Shown one piece after another: positions 1 through 8,104 of a stretch of 58,266 nucleotides of DNA. How positions within the stretch are numbered: the first letter of the stretch is position 1; each line of letters opens with the position of its first letter. Location of the stretch: the NCBI GenBank assembly GCA_030525525.1, contig JAUNEN010000008.1, forward strand, positions 1 to 58,266, given 5' to 3'. The stretch comes from Erysipelotrichaceae bacterium. GTDB lineage: Bacteria > Bacillota_I > Bacilli_A > Erysipelotrichales > Erysipelotrichaceae. A model generated the notes under the pieces. It did not search any database. It had not been told where the DNA came from and was given only the letters and a program-made list of their open reading frames with translations. A program made the translations under genes and the position numbers.

Positions 1-77
1 CAGGACGTCATAACTGAGTATTCATTATAGCAGAGCAGAATCTGATGTGAAGTATCTGAGCTCTGCTGAATCATAAG

Positions 78-103
78 AAAAAGGCATGCAGTGTATTGCA
101 TAC
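78..103 (-). terminator. Intrinsic terminator after the 105-698 gene
   Basis: On the minus strand a 7-bp stem GTATGCA/TGCATGC (one G-U pair) with a short loop is followed by CTTTTTC. It lies directly after the stop codon of the minus-strand gene ending at 105, so it should end the transcript that includes 728-1246. Confidence 0.7.
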
Positions 104-104
104 C

Positions 105-698
105 TCAGTTCATCTTTGCTACAAGCGCTTCCGCTTCTTCAGGTGACAAAGGATTGTTCTCCATCAGAATCGTATAGCTGTAGTCGCCTTTGGCAAAAAA
201 CAGAATCGATACCGTTTCCCCATCGCCGTATTCTTTGACTTCAGTTCCGTCAACATCATTTCTGAGAATGCTGCGGAATGCGCCTTCATCCGGTTCATAG
301 ATCTCAAATGCATTGCATGTATAAGCCTTTGAGAAACGGATCTTCTCATTGCCTTTATCATCGGTGTAGGCAACTTCAAAAACCTGTCTCGAATATGCCC
401 GGAACTTTTCATTGGAACCGCCGTTTACCGGTCCTTCGGGATATTCGAAATCAAATGTTGCGACCGCTTTAGCCTGTCCATAGGAATCCAGATCAACCCA
501 TACAGCACTCGGTGACTGTCCCCAGGCAGACTGGAAGTTGACATTGCAGCCGTCAGCATCATTCTTGACGCCTCCGCCTCCCGAAAAAATCATATAAAGG
601 AAAATCAGAACAGCCGCGGCAGCCATGACGATCATCGTGAAATTCTTCATATTGCTGCTTTTCGGCGCGGAAGATAATTCGTTATTCTTTTCATCCAT
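105..698 (-). CDS. Hypothetical single-pass membrane protein
   Basis: 197 aa, function not recognised. Residues about 1-17 are polar and cytoplasmic-looking. Residues 18-40 form one hydrophobic membrane segment ending in a GGGG linker, so the remaining ~155 residues probably lie outside the membrane. The soluble part is acidic, has two cysteines (in DGCNV and TCNAF) that could form a disulfide, and ends in EEAEALVAKMN. A GGAG ribosome site lies 9 nt before the ATG. It follows 728-1246 by about 30 nt and is closed by the terminator at 78-103, so the two genes are likely co-transcribed. No enzymatic motif is visible; an envelope or sensory role would be a guess. Confidence 0.7.
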   Translation of the reverse strand: MDEKNNELSSAPKSSNMKNFTMIVMAAAAVLIFLYMIFSGGGGVKNDADGCNVNFQSAWGQSPSAVWVDLDSYGQAKAVATFDFEYPEGPVNGGSNEKFRAYSRQVFEVAYTDDKGNEKIRFSKAYTCNAFEIYEPDEGAFRSILRNDVDGTEVKEYGDGETVSILFFAKGDYSYTILMENNPLSPEEAEALVAKMN

Positions 699-727
699 AA
701 ATCAATACTCCGGAATCAGGAAACGAA

Positions 728-1246
728 TCAGTTGATTTCATAGTTTTCGTAGGTTCCCTTGAGAGCTGCTGTCTGGTTGGCAACATTCAGGATATCGCTT
801 GTAATTGCTCCGTCCTCACTGAAGAGATTTCTTGTTGCGGCAACCGCATACTCAGAGCGGTCGACACAGACATAGCCTGCCTCATCCATGATTCTTGAGA
901 ATTCTTCAGCTGCATTTGAATCGCTGAAATGCACGCTGTGGGTAATGCTCAGAAGTGTTTCGGGCGGATACTTCTCGTTGAGAGCTTCGTTTTCATTCAG
1001 TTTTGCTTCGACGAAATCAGGATTCAGATACGGATAAACCGCGCAGACTTTCTGAACTTCCTCACTCTTTGTGCCGGCATCATATACAGGCTGCTCATCA
1101 TCGTCATCGCTGATGCGGATGAAACGGATTTCATCATCGTCATCATATTTGCCTTCATCCTTCTGATCAAGAATTGTCTTGACGGCTGCGGCTGCCAGCG
1201 CACCGGCTGCGATTGTCAATGCTGTTAACAATGTTCTTTGAAACAT
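728..1246 (-). CDS. Membrane-anchored protein with RraB-like C-terminal domain
   Basis: 172 aa. Residues 1-22 form an Ala-rich hydrophobic anchor or signal segment. Acid-rich stretches (DDDDE, SDDDDE) follow at about 35-52. Residues ~100-172 resemble the RraB/ferredoxin-like fold: a strand (SVHFSD), a helix (NAAEEFSRIMDEAGY), a second strand (YAVAATRNL) and a last helix ending in GTYENYEI, comparable to the family's GGEYDGWE end. RraB inhibits RNase E in proteobacteria, but domains of this shape are also found in unrelated proteins, so the assignment is tentative. GAGGTGAAGAT precedes the ATG. It lies 44 nt downstream of asd with no terminator between, so partial read-through from hom-lysC-asd is possible. 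Confidence 0.6.
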   Translation of the reverse strand: MFQRTLLTALTIAAGALAAAAVKTILDQKDEGKYDDDDEIRFIRISDDDDEQPVYDAGTKSEEVQKVCAVYPYLNPDFVEAKLNENEALNEKYPPETLLSITHSVHFSDSNAAEEFSRIMDEAGYVCVDRSEYAVAATRNLFSEDGAITSDILNVANQTAALKGTYENYEIN

Positions 1247-1290
1247 ATCTTCACCTCACGTATCAGATAACAGACACTATCATACCATAA

Positions 1291-2274
1291 TTAATGGTTT
1301 TCCAAATACTCCATAATTTCAACTGCGTTTGCAGCAGCGCCTTTGCGGATCTGATCGCCGCAGCACCAAAGACTCAATGCATTGTCACGGGTCAGGTCAT
1401 AGCGCACTCTGCCGACATAGACGATGTCCTGGTTGCTTGTTTCAAGCGGTGTCGGTACATGATCCTTGACGAGCTTGTCTCCTTCAAATGCGGCAATCGC
1501 AGCTTCTGCCTGCTCGATGGTTACCGGCTCTTCTGTTTCAAAGGAAGCAGAAATGGAATGGGAACGGTAAACCGGAACACGCACGCATGTGCAGGTCACT
1601 TTCAGATCAGGCAGATGGAGAATCTTTCTGCCTTCATTCTGCATCTTCATCTCTTCGGTTGTATATCCGTTGTCGTTGTATGAACCGATCTCGGCAATGC
1701 AGTTGAATGCGATCTGTGCCGGGAAGACGGACGGTGTCACCGGCTCGTTGTTTTTGACCTGGTCAATCTGCTGTTCAAGTTCATAGAAACCGCCGATGCC
1801 TGCACCGGAAACTGCCTGGAATGTTGTGGCAGTGATATTTTTGATTTTTGAAAGACGGGCAACCGGAGCCAGAGCCATCATTGTGATGATGGTTGAGCAG
1901 TTGGGGTTGGCAATGATGCCGTTATGCTTCAGGGCATCCTCACCGTTGATTTCCGGTACGACAAGCGGTACATCGTCTTCCAGACGGAATGCACTGGAGT
2001 TGTCGATATAGACTGCCCCTGCTTCTTTGATGAGCGGACGGTAGTATTTGCTCATGGCATTTGACACTGCGCCAAGCACATAGTCAAGACCTTTGAGATT
2101 TTCCGCATCAGCCACATCGATGACAAGTTCCTGTCCCTTGTAAGTCATCGTTTTGCCTTTGGAACGCTCTGAAGCGAAGAGGCGGATTTCATCCGCATTG
2201 ATATTGCGTTCTTCGATGCATTCAAGCATCTGTCTGCCGACTGCGCCGGTGGCGCCGAGAATTCCGATTTTCAT
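1291..2274 (-). CDS. asd: Aspartate-semialdehyde dehydrogenase
   Basis: 327 aa, normal length. It reduces aspartyl-4-phosphate to aspartate semialdehyde with NADPH, the branch point to lysine, threonine and methionine. The N-terminal Rossmann motif GATGAVGRQM, the active-site cysteine in NPNCSTI (about residue 125), and the later H in RSHSISAS fit the family. The ATG overlaps the lysC stop as ATGA, so translation is probably coupled. It is the last enzyme gene of hom-lysC-asd. No clear terminator lies before the next gene at 1246. Confidence 0.95.
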   Translation of the reverse strand: MKIGILGATGAVGRQMLECIEERNINADEIRLFASERSKGKTMTYKGQELVIDVADAENLKGLDYVLGAVSNAMSKYYRPLIKEAGAVYIDNSSAFRLEDDVPLVVPEINGEDALKHNGIIANPNCSTIITMMALAPVARLSKIKNITATTFQAVSGAGIGGFYELEQQIDQVKNNEPVTPSVFPAQIAFNCIAEIGSYNDNGYTTEEMKMQNEGRKILHLPDLKVTCTCVRVPVYRSHSISASFETEEPVTIEQAEAAIAAFEGDKLVKDHVPTPLETSNQDIVYVGRVRYDLTRDNALSLWCCGDQIRKGAAANAVEIMEYLENH

Positions 2275-3611
2275 GCTTTTTTCTCCTCATCCCTGACAAA
2301 TTTGTCATATATGCAGCGGATTGCCTTTTCAAAGTCGCGGTTGTCAACACCGACAACGATGGAAAGCTCATCCGAACTCTGGTTGATCACTTTGATGTTG
2401 ATCTGGTTGCGTCCGAACTCGGAAAGCAGTCTGCCGGAAATGCCCGGGACTGATTTCATTGCTCTGCCGACGATTGCGATGAGTGCGAGATGATCTTCAA
2501 TCTTGAGATCATCAGGCTGGATCACCTTCTTGATTCTGGCAATGATTTCATAGATACATGTCTCAACTGCCTTGGTCTGAACGATGACGCTGAAGGTATC
2601 GACGGTTGCCGGTACACTTTCAATCGATACGTGGTATTCTTCAAAGATTTCAAGAATCTTCTTCAGGAAGCCCACTTCCGTGGAGCTGTGGCTCTTGACG
2701 ATTGTGATGACCGAGAAATCCTTGCGGCCGGTAATGCCGGTCAGCACATGAGGAGGATTCTTCTCATCCATCTCGCTGCAGTCATTCATGATCATTGTGC
2801 CGGGATTATCGGGATCGTTTGTATTTCTGATATTGATCGGGATATTCTTGCTCTTGACCGGGAAGACAGCATCGTCATGAAGAACGTTGGCTCCCATATA
2901 GCTCATTCCGCGTAACTCACTGTAGGTAATGCGGGGAATGCGCAGCGGGTTTTTGATAATACGCGGATCAGCCACCATGAATCCTGAAACGTCCGTCCAG
3001 TTTTCATAGACATCCGCATTGATGACATTGGCAATCACGCTTCCGGTGATGTCGGAGCCGCCTCTGCTCATGACCTTGATGGAGCCGTTGGGCATTGCGC
3101 CATAGAAACCGGGGATGACAACCCGCTTTGAATCGGCACATTTTTCAAGAATCAGATCATGGGTGCGCTCCATGTCAATTTCTCCGTCATAGCGGAAAAT
3201 GATGACATCTGCCGCATCGACAAAATCCGCCTTCAGATATTCGGCAAGGCATCTGCCTGTCAGGTATTCGCCACGGCTGACAAGATAATCCTGACTCATG
3301 CCGTATTCAAGCTGGGAGCGGATTCTTGTGATTTCGTATTCGAGATCAATCGAGAGACCGAGCTCATTCTTGATCCGCATGTATTTGTCCGTGATCAGAT
3401 CGAAAATCGGATCTGCGCTGACGCCGTATCTGATATGCGCTTCGCAGAGATACAGCAGATCGGTGACTTTGTGGTCTTCATGGGATTCTTTTCCGCATGC
3501 ACTGGTGACGATGAATTTGCGGCTCGGGTCGGAATCGATAATTCCTTTAACCTTTTTAAACTGTGCCGCGTTGGCGACGGATGAACCGCCGAACTTTGCA
3601 ATTTTAATCAT
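2271..3611 (-). CDS. lysC: Aspartate kinase
   Basis: 446 aa monofunctional aspartokinase making aspartyl-4-phosphate, the first step of the aspartate family. The N-terminal KFGGSSVAN motif, SRGGSDITG (about residue 184) and two C-terminal ACT domains (from ~300, including VPGISGRLLSEFG) are visible. The length and lack of an internal beta-subunit start point to the single-chain type rather than the Bacillus alpha/beta type. The paired ACT domains predict amino-acid feedback; the effector cannot be read from sequence. It overlaps hom upstream and asd downstream by ATGA, so the three are made as one translationally coupled unit. Confidence 0.95.
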   Translation of the reverse strand: MIKIAKFGGSSVANAAQFKKVKGIIDSDPSRKFIVTSACGKESHEDHKVTDLLYLCEAHIRYGVSADPIFDLITDKYMRIKNELGLSIDLEYEITRIRSQLEYGMSQDYLVSRGEYLTGRCLAEYLKADFVDAADVIIFRYDGEIDMERTHDLILEKCADSKRVVIPGFYGAMPNGSIKVMSRGGSDITGSVIANVINADVYENWTDVSGFMVADPRIIKNPLRIPRITYSELRGMSYMGANVLHDDAVFPVKSKNIPINIRNTNDPDNPGTMIMNDCSEMDEKNPPHVLTGITGRKDFSVITIVKSHSSTEVGFLKKILEIFEEYHVSIESVPATVDTFSVIVQTKAVETCIYEIIARIKKVIQPDDLKIEDHLALIAIVGRAMKSVPGISGRLLSEFGRNQINIKVINQSSDELSIVVGVDNRDFEKAIRCIYDKFVRDEEKKA

Positions 3612-4756
3612 TCTGCAACCTCCGCCAGGAAGATTTTTTCATCTCCTGCCGCAGCGCATAAAGCAGCTGCCTGTACCAGTGAAATCTTCTTTGTGATGAA
3701 GGCAAGTTCGGAAACCCGTCTGTCAATCACATCGGCGAATGCCGCCTGTTTCGCGGTACGGATATAAAAGATACCCTGATGAATCTGATTGTCAACCGGA
3801 GTGACCTTCTTTTCGTTGATTTCGGGATCCTGGTTCTTCCAGATGTCGACAAGATTCTGAACAACTGCATGGGCTGTGGGAAGAGAACCGGCACCCTGAC
3901 CGACAAATGCGGCCGCACCGAGTGTCTTTGAATCAGATTCAATCGCATTGAAGTTCAACGGAATATTGGCAAAGACATCATCTGATTTCAGGAACATCGG
4001 CAGCACGCATGCGCTGATGTAATCGCCATGATACGAACCTGTTCCGATCAGTTTGCATGTCAGATGATTCTCTGCGCAGTATTCAAGATCTTCCTTGCGG
4101 ATATTGCGGATTCCGAATGTGATGATGTCGTTGATATCCTGCAGCGTATCAAACGCCTTGACGCATGACAGAGATACCTTGTATTTCACATCATGACCGT
4201 CGATATCATCGGAAGGATCACGCTCCGCATAACCGAGCTTCTGCGCTTCCGCCAGCATTTCATCAAAATCTTTTCCTTCTTTCTTCATCCTCTCGAGGAT
4301 GTAGTTGGTTGTGCCGTTGAAGATTCCTCTGAAGCTTTCGATATCATCAACTCTGCGCGTTCTGTCGAGTGACGCCATCCAGGGAATACCGCCGCCGCAG
4401 GAAGCTTCATAATGAACTGTCACATTGTTGGCAACTGCGGTTTCAAAAAGATCCTCACAGTATGTCGCCAGCATCTTCTTGTTGGAAGTGACAACATACT
4501 TTCCCTTCTCAAGAGCTTTTTTGGCAAATGTGTGCGCCGGTTCCAGTCCGCCCATGCATTCAGCCACAACCTCGATTTCGGGATCGTTGAGAATCTCATC
4601 AAAGTTCAGTGTGCAGCGGGGATCAGTCAGCTCGGATTCATCCTTGACGAGAATCTTCTTTACTTCAAGCTCTCTGACCTCCCAGGTGGCTCCTTCATCA
4701 ATAATCTGCCGTACGCCGCCGCCTACGACTCCGTGTCCTAACAGTCCAATCTTCAT
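3608..4756 (-). CDS. hom: Homoserine dehydrogenase, short C-terminus
   Basis: 382 aa. It reduces aspartate semialdehyde to homoserine. The nucleotide-binding motif GHGVVGGGV is at the N-terminus; TSNKKML (about 91-97), EASCGGGIP and GTTNYILERM are family motifs. The C-terminus after about 325 is only ~55 residues, shorter than the ~80-residue ACT tail of the Bacillus-type enzyme, so feedback binding may be weak or absent here; a separate ACT protein sits in the divergent thr operon. GAGGTGCTGAT precedes the ATG. First gene of hom-lysC-asd, transcribed from 4810-4838. Confidence 0.94.
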   Translation of the reverse strand: MKIGLLGHGVVGGGVRQIIDEGATWEVRELEVKKILVKDESELTDPRCTLNFDEILNDPEIEVVAECMGGLEPAHTFAKKALEKGKYVVTSNKKMLATYCEDLFETAVANNVTVHYEASCGGGIPWMASLDRTRRVDDIESFRGIFNGTTNYILERMKKEGKDFDEMLAEAQKLGYAERDPSDDIDGHDVKYKVSLSCVKAFDTLQDINDIITFGIRNIRKEDLEYCAENHLTCKLIGTGSYHGDYISACVLPMFLKSDDVFANIPLNFNAIESDSKTLGAAAFVGQGAGSLPTAHAVVQNLVDIWKNQDPEINEKKVTPVDNQIHQGIFYIRTAKQAAFADVIDRRVSELAFITKKISLVQAAALCAAAGDEKIFLAEVAE

Positions 4757-4790
4757 ATCAGCACCTCATTTGTTTCTGTTTGAAATACAC

Positions 4791-4819
4791 TTGTTTTTAA
4801 AACGACAACATAGTATCAT
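4791..4819 (+). promoter_or_regulatory. Promoter of thrC-thrB operon
   Basis: TTGTTT (4791-4796), 17-bp spacer, TATCAT (4814-4819). The leader of about 22 nt carries AAGGAGAA 6 nt before the thrC ATG. Its -10 overlaps the -10 of the divergent hom promoter. Confidence 0.65.
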
Positions 4820-4838
4820 TTTCGGGAAGACTTTACAA
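4810..4838 (-). promoter_or_regulatory. Promoter of hom-lysC-asd operon
   Basis: On the minus strand TTGTAA (4838-4833), 17-bp spacer, TACTAT (4815-4810), followed by a leader of roughly 45 nt before the hom ATG. It overlaps face to face with the thrC promoter. Confidence 0.6.
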
Positions 4839-4847
4839 GGAGAATTT

Positions 4848-6341
4848 ATGACACGTTATATCAGCACAAGAAATGCCTCTGACGCAATCAGCTCACATGA
4901 GGCTGTCATCAGAGGTCTCGCCTCAGACGGCGGTCTGTACACGCCTGAATCCATCGATGTCAGAATCAGTCCGGAAGAAATCCTGAATGATGATTACCGT
5001 GAATGTGCAATCAAAATCATCGGAGCACTCCTGGATGATTACAGCGAAGAAGAAATCAGAGAATGTGTCTATGGCGCATATGACGATAAATTCGATACAG
5101 ATGAAATCGTTCCCCTGAAACAGATCAAAGGCGGCTGGCTGATGGAACTGTGGCATGGCCCGACAAGCGCGTTCAAGGACATTGCGCTGACAATCCTGCC
5201 GCGCTTACTGACAGCAGCCTACCGCAAAGAAAACAGAAATGATATTGTTTCCATCCTGACCGCAACAAGCGGCGATACCGGTAAGGCAGCACTCTCCGGA
5301 TTTGCGGATGTACCGCATACCGCAATCACGGTGTTCTATCCCGAGATCGGCGTTTCGGCAATCCAGAAGAGACAGATGGCAACTTCCAAAGGTGAAAATG
5401 TTGAAGTCATTGCCGTGAAAGGAAACTTCGATGACTGTCAGAGAATGGTCAAGGAAGCCGTCACCAGCAAAGAAGTCCTCGATGCATGCAAGGGCGTTAC
5501 CATCTCCTCTGCAAACTCCATCAATATCGGCCGTCTGGTTCCCCAGATTGTCTATTATTACTGGTCCTATGCGAAGCTTGTGAAAGCAGGCGCTCTGAAA
5601 TGCGGCGATCCGGTCAATTTTGTTGTCCCGACAGGAAACTTCGGTGACATCCTTGCCGGCTATCTTGCCAGGCAGCTCGGCCTGCCGGTCAAGAAGCTGA
5701 TCTGCGCATCGAATTCAAACAACGTTCTGACTGACTTCATCAACACCGGCGTCTACAGTCTTGACCGTTCGTTCCACACAACAATGTCCCCTTCCATGGA
5801 CATTCTGATCTCAAGCAATCTTGAGCGTCTGCTGTTCATGCTGTCGGGAAACAATGACATCAAAGTCAGCGCCATGATGGATTCCCTCAAAGCAAAGGGC
5901 TCCTACCGCATTGACGATGTCATGTTAAAGAAGATTCAGGAATCATTCTGCGGATACTGGACAGATGAAGATGCCTGCGCGCTCACAATCCATGATCTGT
6001 TTGTCGAGCAGAACACATTGATTGACCCGCACACCGCTGTCGGTGTCAGTGCCATGAACCGCTATCAGAGAGAAACAATGGATTCTGTGCCGGTCATCGT
6101 TCTTTCCACGGCATCCCCGTACAAATTCTGCCGCGACGTCTATGCATCGATTACCGGTGAGAAGCTGAGTGATGATTTTGATGCGATGGATCAGCTTGAA
6201 AAGCTCAGCGGTGTCAAAGTACCGTCAAATCTTTCCGAATTAAGGAATCTTGAAATCCGCTTTACCCGCTCAATCGAAAAAGAAGACGGACTGAAAGCCA
6301 TCGCCGAACGGATGAGGAATTTAGGCAATGATCAGGATTAA
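4848..6341 (+). CDS. thrC: Threonine synthase
   Basis: 497 aa, the long (E. coli/yeast-type) threonine synthase. It is PLP-dependent and converts O-phosphohomoserine to threonine. The N-terminus MTRYISTRNAS, the PLP lysine in HGPTSAFKDIAL (about residue 112), the phosphate loop TATSGDTGKAA and VPTGNFGDILAGY are family hallmarks. The ATG at 4848 is chosen over upstream in-frame starts because AAGGAGAA lies directly before it and the longer frame runs into the hom gene. The 3' end overlaps thrB by 14 nt. It starts the plus-strand threonine operon. Confidence 0.95.
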   Translation: MTRYISTRNASDAISSHEAVIRGLASDGGLYTPESIDVRISPEEILNDDYRECAIKIIGALLDDYSEEEIRECVYGAYDDKFDTDEIVPLKQIKGGWLMELWHGPTSAFKDIALTILPRLLTAAYRKENRNDIVSILTATSGDTGKAALSGFADVPHTAITVFYPEIGVSAIQKRQMATSKGENVEVIAVKGNFDDCQRMVKEAVTSKEVLDACKGVTISSANSINIGRLVPQIVYYYWSYAKLVKAGALKCGDPVNFVVPTGNFGDILAGYLARQLGLPVKKLICASNSNNVLTDFINTGVYSLDRSFHTTMSPSMDILISSNLERLLFMLSGNNDIKVSAMMDSLKAKGSYRIDDVMLKKIQESFCGYWTDEDACALTIHDLFVEQNTLIDPHTAVGVSAMNRYQRETMDSVPVIVLSTASPYKFCRDVYASITGEKLSDDFDAMDQLEKLSGVKVPSNLSELRNLEIRFTRSIEKEDGLKAIAERMRNLGNDQD

Positions 6342-7209
6342 GGCGCCTGCATCAGCCGCCAACCTCGGTCCCGGTTTCGACTGCATGGGTCTTGCCCTTT
6401 CCGTATACAACACATATGATGTTCAGCTTTCAGAACATGATGAGCTGATCAATATCGAAGAACGCTACAACAACCCCGACAATCTGTTTCTGGCCGCTTA
6501 CAGAAAAGGATGCAAAGCGCTCGGCATCAAAGATCACGTACGTGCTTCCTTTCATACAGAGATTCCTTCCACCCGCGGCATGGGTTCCTCCGCTTCATTC
6601 ATTGCGGCAGGAATAGCCGCCGCAGGCGTGCTGCATGGCAATGCATTCAGCAAAGACGAAATCTTTCAGCTGATGAGTCAGATGGAAGGCCATCCCGATA
6701 ATACGGCACCCTGCCTCTATGGCGGGCTGACCGCTTCGTTTCAGACAGAAGACGGAACCTATATCTGCCGTAAAATGGAGCTTGATGAATCGTGGAAATT
6801 CACATTGTTCATTCCTGACTATGAAGTCAGCACAAAAGAAGCAAGAAACGCCCTGCCGCAGTTTTATTCACGAAGCGATGCGGCAAAGTCTCTGGCGGGT
6901 GCGATCTTTTCGCTCGAGGCATTAAGAACCGGGGATCTTGAACTGCTGAAACAGACAGCCCGCGATGTGATTCATGAACCCTATCGGGCAAAGCTGATCC
7001 GCAATTTCGAAACGATCAGAAAAACAGCCGAAGAAGACAGCGGCGGCAGGCTCATCATCAGCGGCAGCGGACCGGCCTGTCTATTGATCGCAAAACAATA
7101 TCTTTCAGAAGCAGCCCGTGAAAAGCTCTCCGCATATGAAGAACACATGATGATTCAGAATGTGAGCGCTGCAGCGGGAGGACTTCTGATCAATGGTGAA
7201 CCTCTATGA
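6328..7209 (+). CDS. thrB: Homoserine kinase
   Basis: 293 aa GHMP kinase making O-phosphohomoserine for ThrC. The N-terminal motif PASAANLGPGFDCMGLAL and the GHMP ATP loop STRGMGSSASFIAAG (about 87-101) are intact, as is the C-terminal ISGSGPACLLIA. It overlaps thrC by 14 nt and the next gene by ATGA, so translation is coupled across three genes. With hom, lysC and asd divergent next door, the locus encodes every step from aspartate to threonine. Confidence 0.95.
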   Translation: MIRIKAPASAANLGPGFDCMGLALSVYNTYDVQLSEHDELINIEERYNNPDNLFLAAYRKGCKALGIKDHVRASFHTEIPSTRGMGSSASFIAAGIAAAGVLHGNAFSKDEIFQLMSQMEGHPDNTAPCLYGGLTASFQTEDGTYICRKMELDESWKFTLFIPDYEVSTKEARNALPQFYSRSDAAKSLAGAIFSLEALRTGDLELLKQTARDVIHEPYRAKLIRNFETIRKTAEEDSGGRLIISGSGPACLLIAKQYLSEAAREKLSAYEEHMMIQNVSAAAGGLLINGEPL

Positions 7210-7643
7210 GTAAAGACTATCTGATTGTTAACAAAAAAATCCTTCCCGATTATCTCGAAAAGGTGATTGAGGCAAGAACGCTTCTGGAGAATCATGAAGT
7301 TTCCACCGTGACCGAAGCGGTTGCCAAAGCAGGTATTTCACGGAATACCTATTACAAATACAAGGACTTTGTTTTCAGCCAGCAGGAAACATCCCTCAGC
7401 AGGCACGCCGTCCTGACCCTCATCCTCAGGGATGAAGCAGGATCCCTTTCTTCCGTGATCTCCACCGTGACCGAAGAAAAGACAAACATCCTGACGATTT
7501 CGCAGGCTTTACCGGTTGCCGGCAAGGCAAATGTGCTGATCACCCTTGATATCACCAACATGAAATGTACGATGGATGATCTGACCGCAAAGCTGAAATC
7601 ATTGCGTTCAGTGCGCAGTGTGCACCTGGATGCGATAGAATAA
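7206..7643 (+). CDS. ACT-domain protein of the PheB/UPF0735 type
   Basis: 145 aa. Residues ~10-55 contain a helix-turn-helix-like segment (TEAVAKAGISRNTYYKYKDFVF). Residues ~70-145 are an ACT domain (AVLTLILRDEAGSLSSVIS) that usually binds an amino acid. This matches the stand-alone PheB-like family found in many Bacillota, sometimes near hom/thr or pheA; no catalytic domain is present. It overlaps thrB by 4 nt (ATGA). Because Hom here has a short tail, this protein may supply amino-acid sensing to the pathway or regulate its promoter; that is inference. Confidence 0.8.
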   Translation: MSKDYLIVNKKILPDYLEKVIEARTLLENHEVSTVTEAVAKAGISRNTYYKYKDFVFSQQETSLSRHAVLTLILRDEAGSLSSVISTVTEEKTNILTISQALPVAGKANVLITLDITNMKCTMDDLTAKLKSLRSVRSVHLDAIE

Positions 7644-7647
7644 GACT

Positions 7648-8037
7648 ATGATTTCACCGAAGCTCAAAAAAATACTGTCCGGCATCATGATTGCCGGAGA
7701 CATCCTGCTCGGAGCGGTCTTCTTCGCCGATCTGATCAGCGGAGGAGATCCTTCCGTGAATCTCTTCCTGCTCGGTTTTCTCGGCACGGACGCCCTTCTT
7801 TCACTCGACTACATCAGCCGGATCAGCAAAGAAGAAAGGGAAGCACTGGAAAAGGAAGTCCGGGAAAGAAGATATGTCAGACCAGATCAGAAACTCGATG
7901 CCAAAATGGCACAGGAGATTTCCGAATCAAGAGAAGCTCTTGATCACATTGAAGAGATGAGCCCGGAAGAGCTGGCAGAACTGCTGCAAAAACACGAACC
8001 TGAAGAACAGGAACTTTATGAACGAAGACGGAGATGA
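7648..8037 (+). CDS. Small membrane protein with charged cytoplasmic tail
   Basis: 129 aa, not recognised. Two hydrophobic segments lie at about 8-28 and 33-52. A highly charged helical tail rich in Glu and Arg (about 58-129) ends in YERRRR and probably forms a coiled coil. It begins 4 nt after the ACT gene stop and its own stop lies inside the operon terminator at 8023-8051, so it is the last gene of the threonine operon. There is no recognisable transport or enzyme motif, and a link to threonine is positional only. Confidence 0.65.
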   Translation: MISPKLKKILSGIMIAGDILLGAVFFADLISGGDPSVNLFLLGFLGTDALLSLDYISRISKEEREALEKEVRERRYVRPDQKLDAKMAQEISESREALDHIEEMSPEELAELLQKHEPEEQELYERRRR

Positions 8038-8051
8038 TGTCTTCGTTTTTT
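8023..8051 (+). terminator. Terminator of the thrC-thrB operon
   Basis: Stem CGAAGAC/GTCTTCG (7 bp) with a 9-nt loop followed by six T. The stop codon of the 7648-8037 gene is inside the loop. Confidence 0.8.
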
Positions 8052-8067
8052 CATGTCTCAAGGCCAA

Positions 8068-8094
8068 AAGAAAACCGCACCCTGCGATGCGGTT
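8068..8094 (-). terminator. Terminator of the MFS gene
   Basis: On the minus strand AACCGCA/TGCGGTT with an 8-nt loop, followed by TTCTTTT, a few bases after the MFS stop codon. Confidence 0.75.
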
Positions 8095-8104
8095 CATATT
8101 CAGA

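Noticed and set aside
1-77. Edge hairpin GCAGAGC/GCTCTGC (30-36 with 60-66) and a TATAAT at 24-29 on the minus strand
   Set aside because: Too near the edge to link with a gene, and there is no T-tract or good -35, so it is not listed as a feature.
4425-4847. N-terminal extension of threonine synthase
   Set aside because: The added residues are low-complexity Ser/Thr-rich sequence running antisense through hom. The ATG at 4848 has AAGGAGAA and gives the normal family start.
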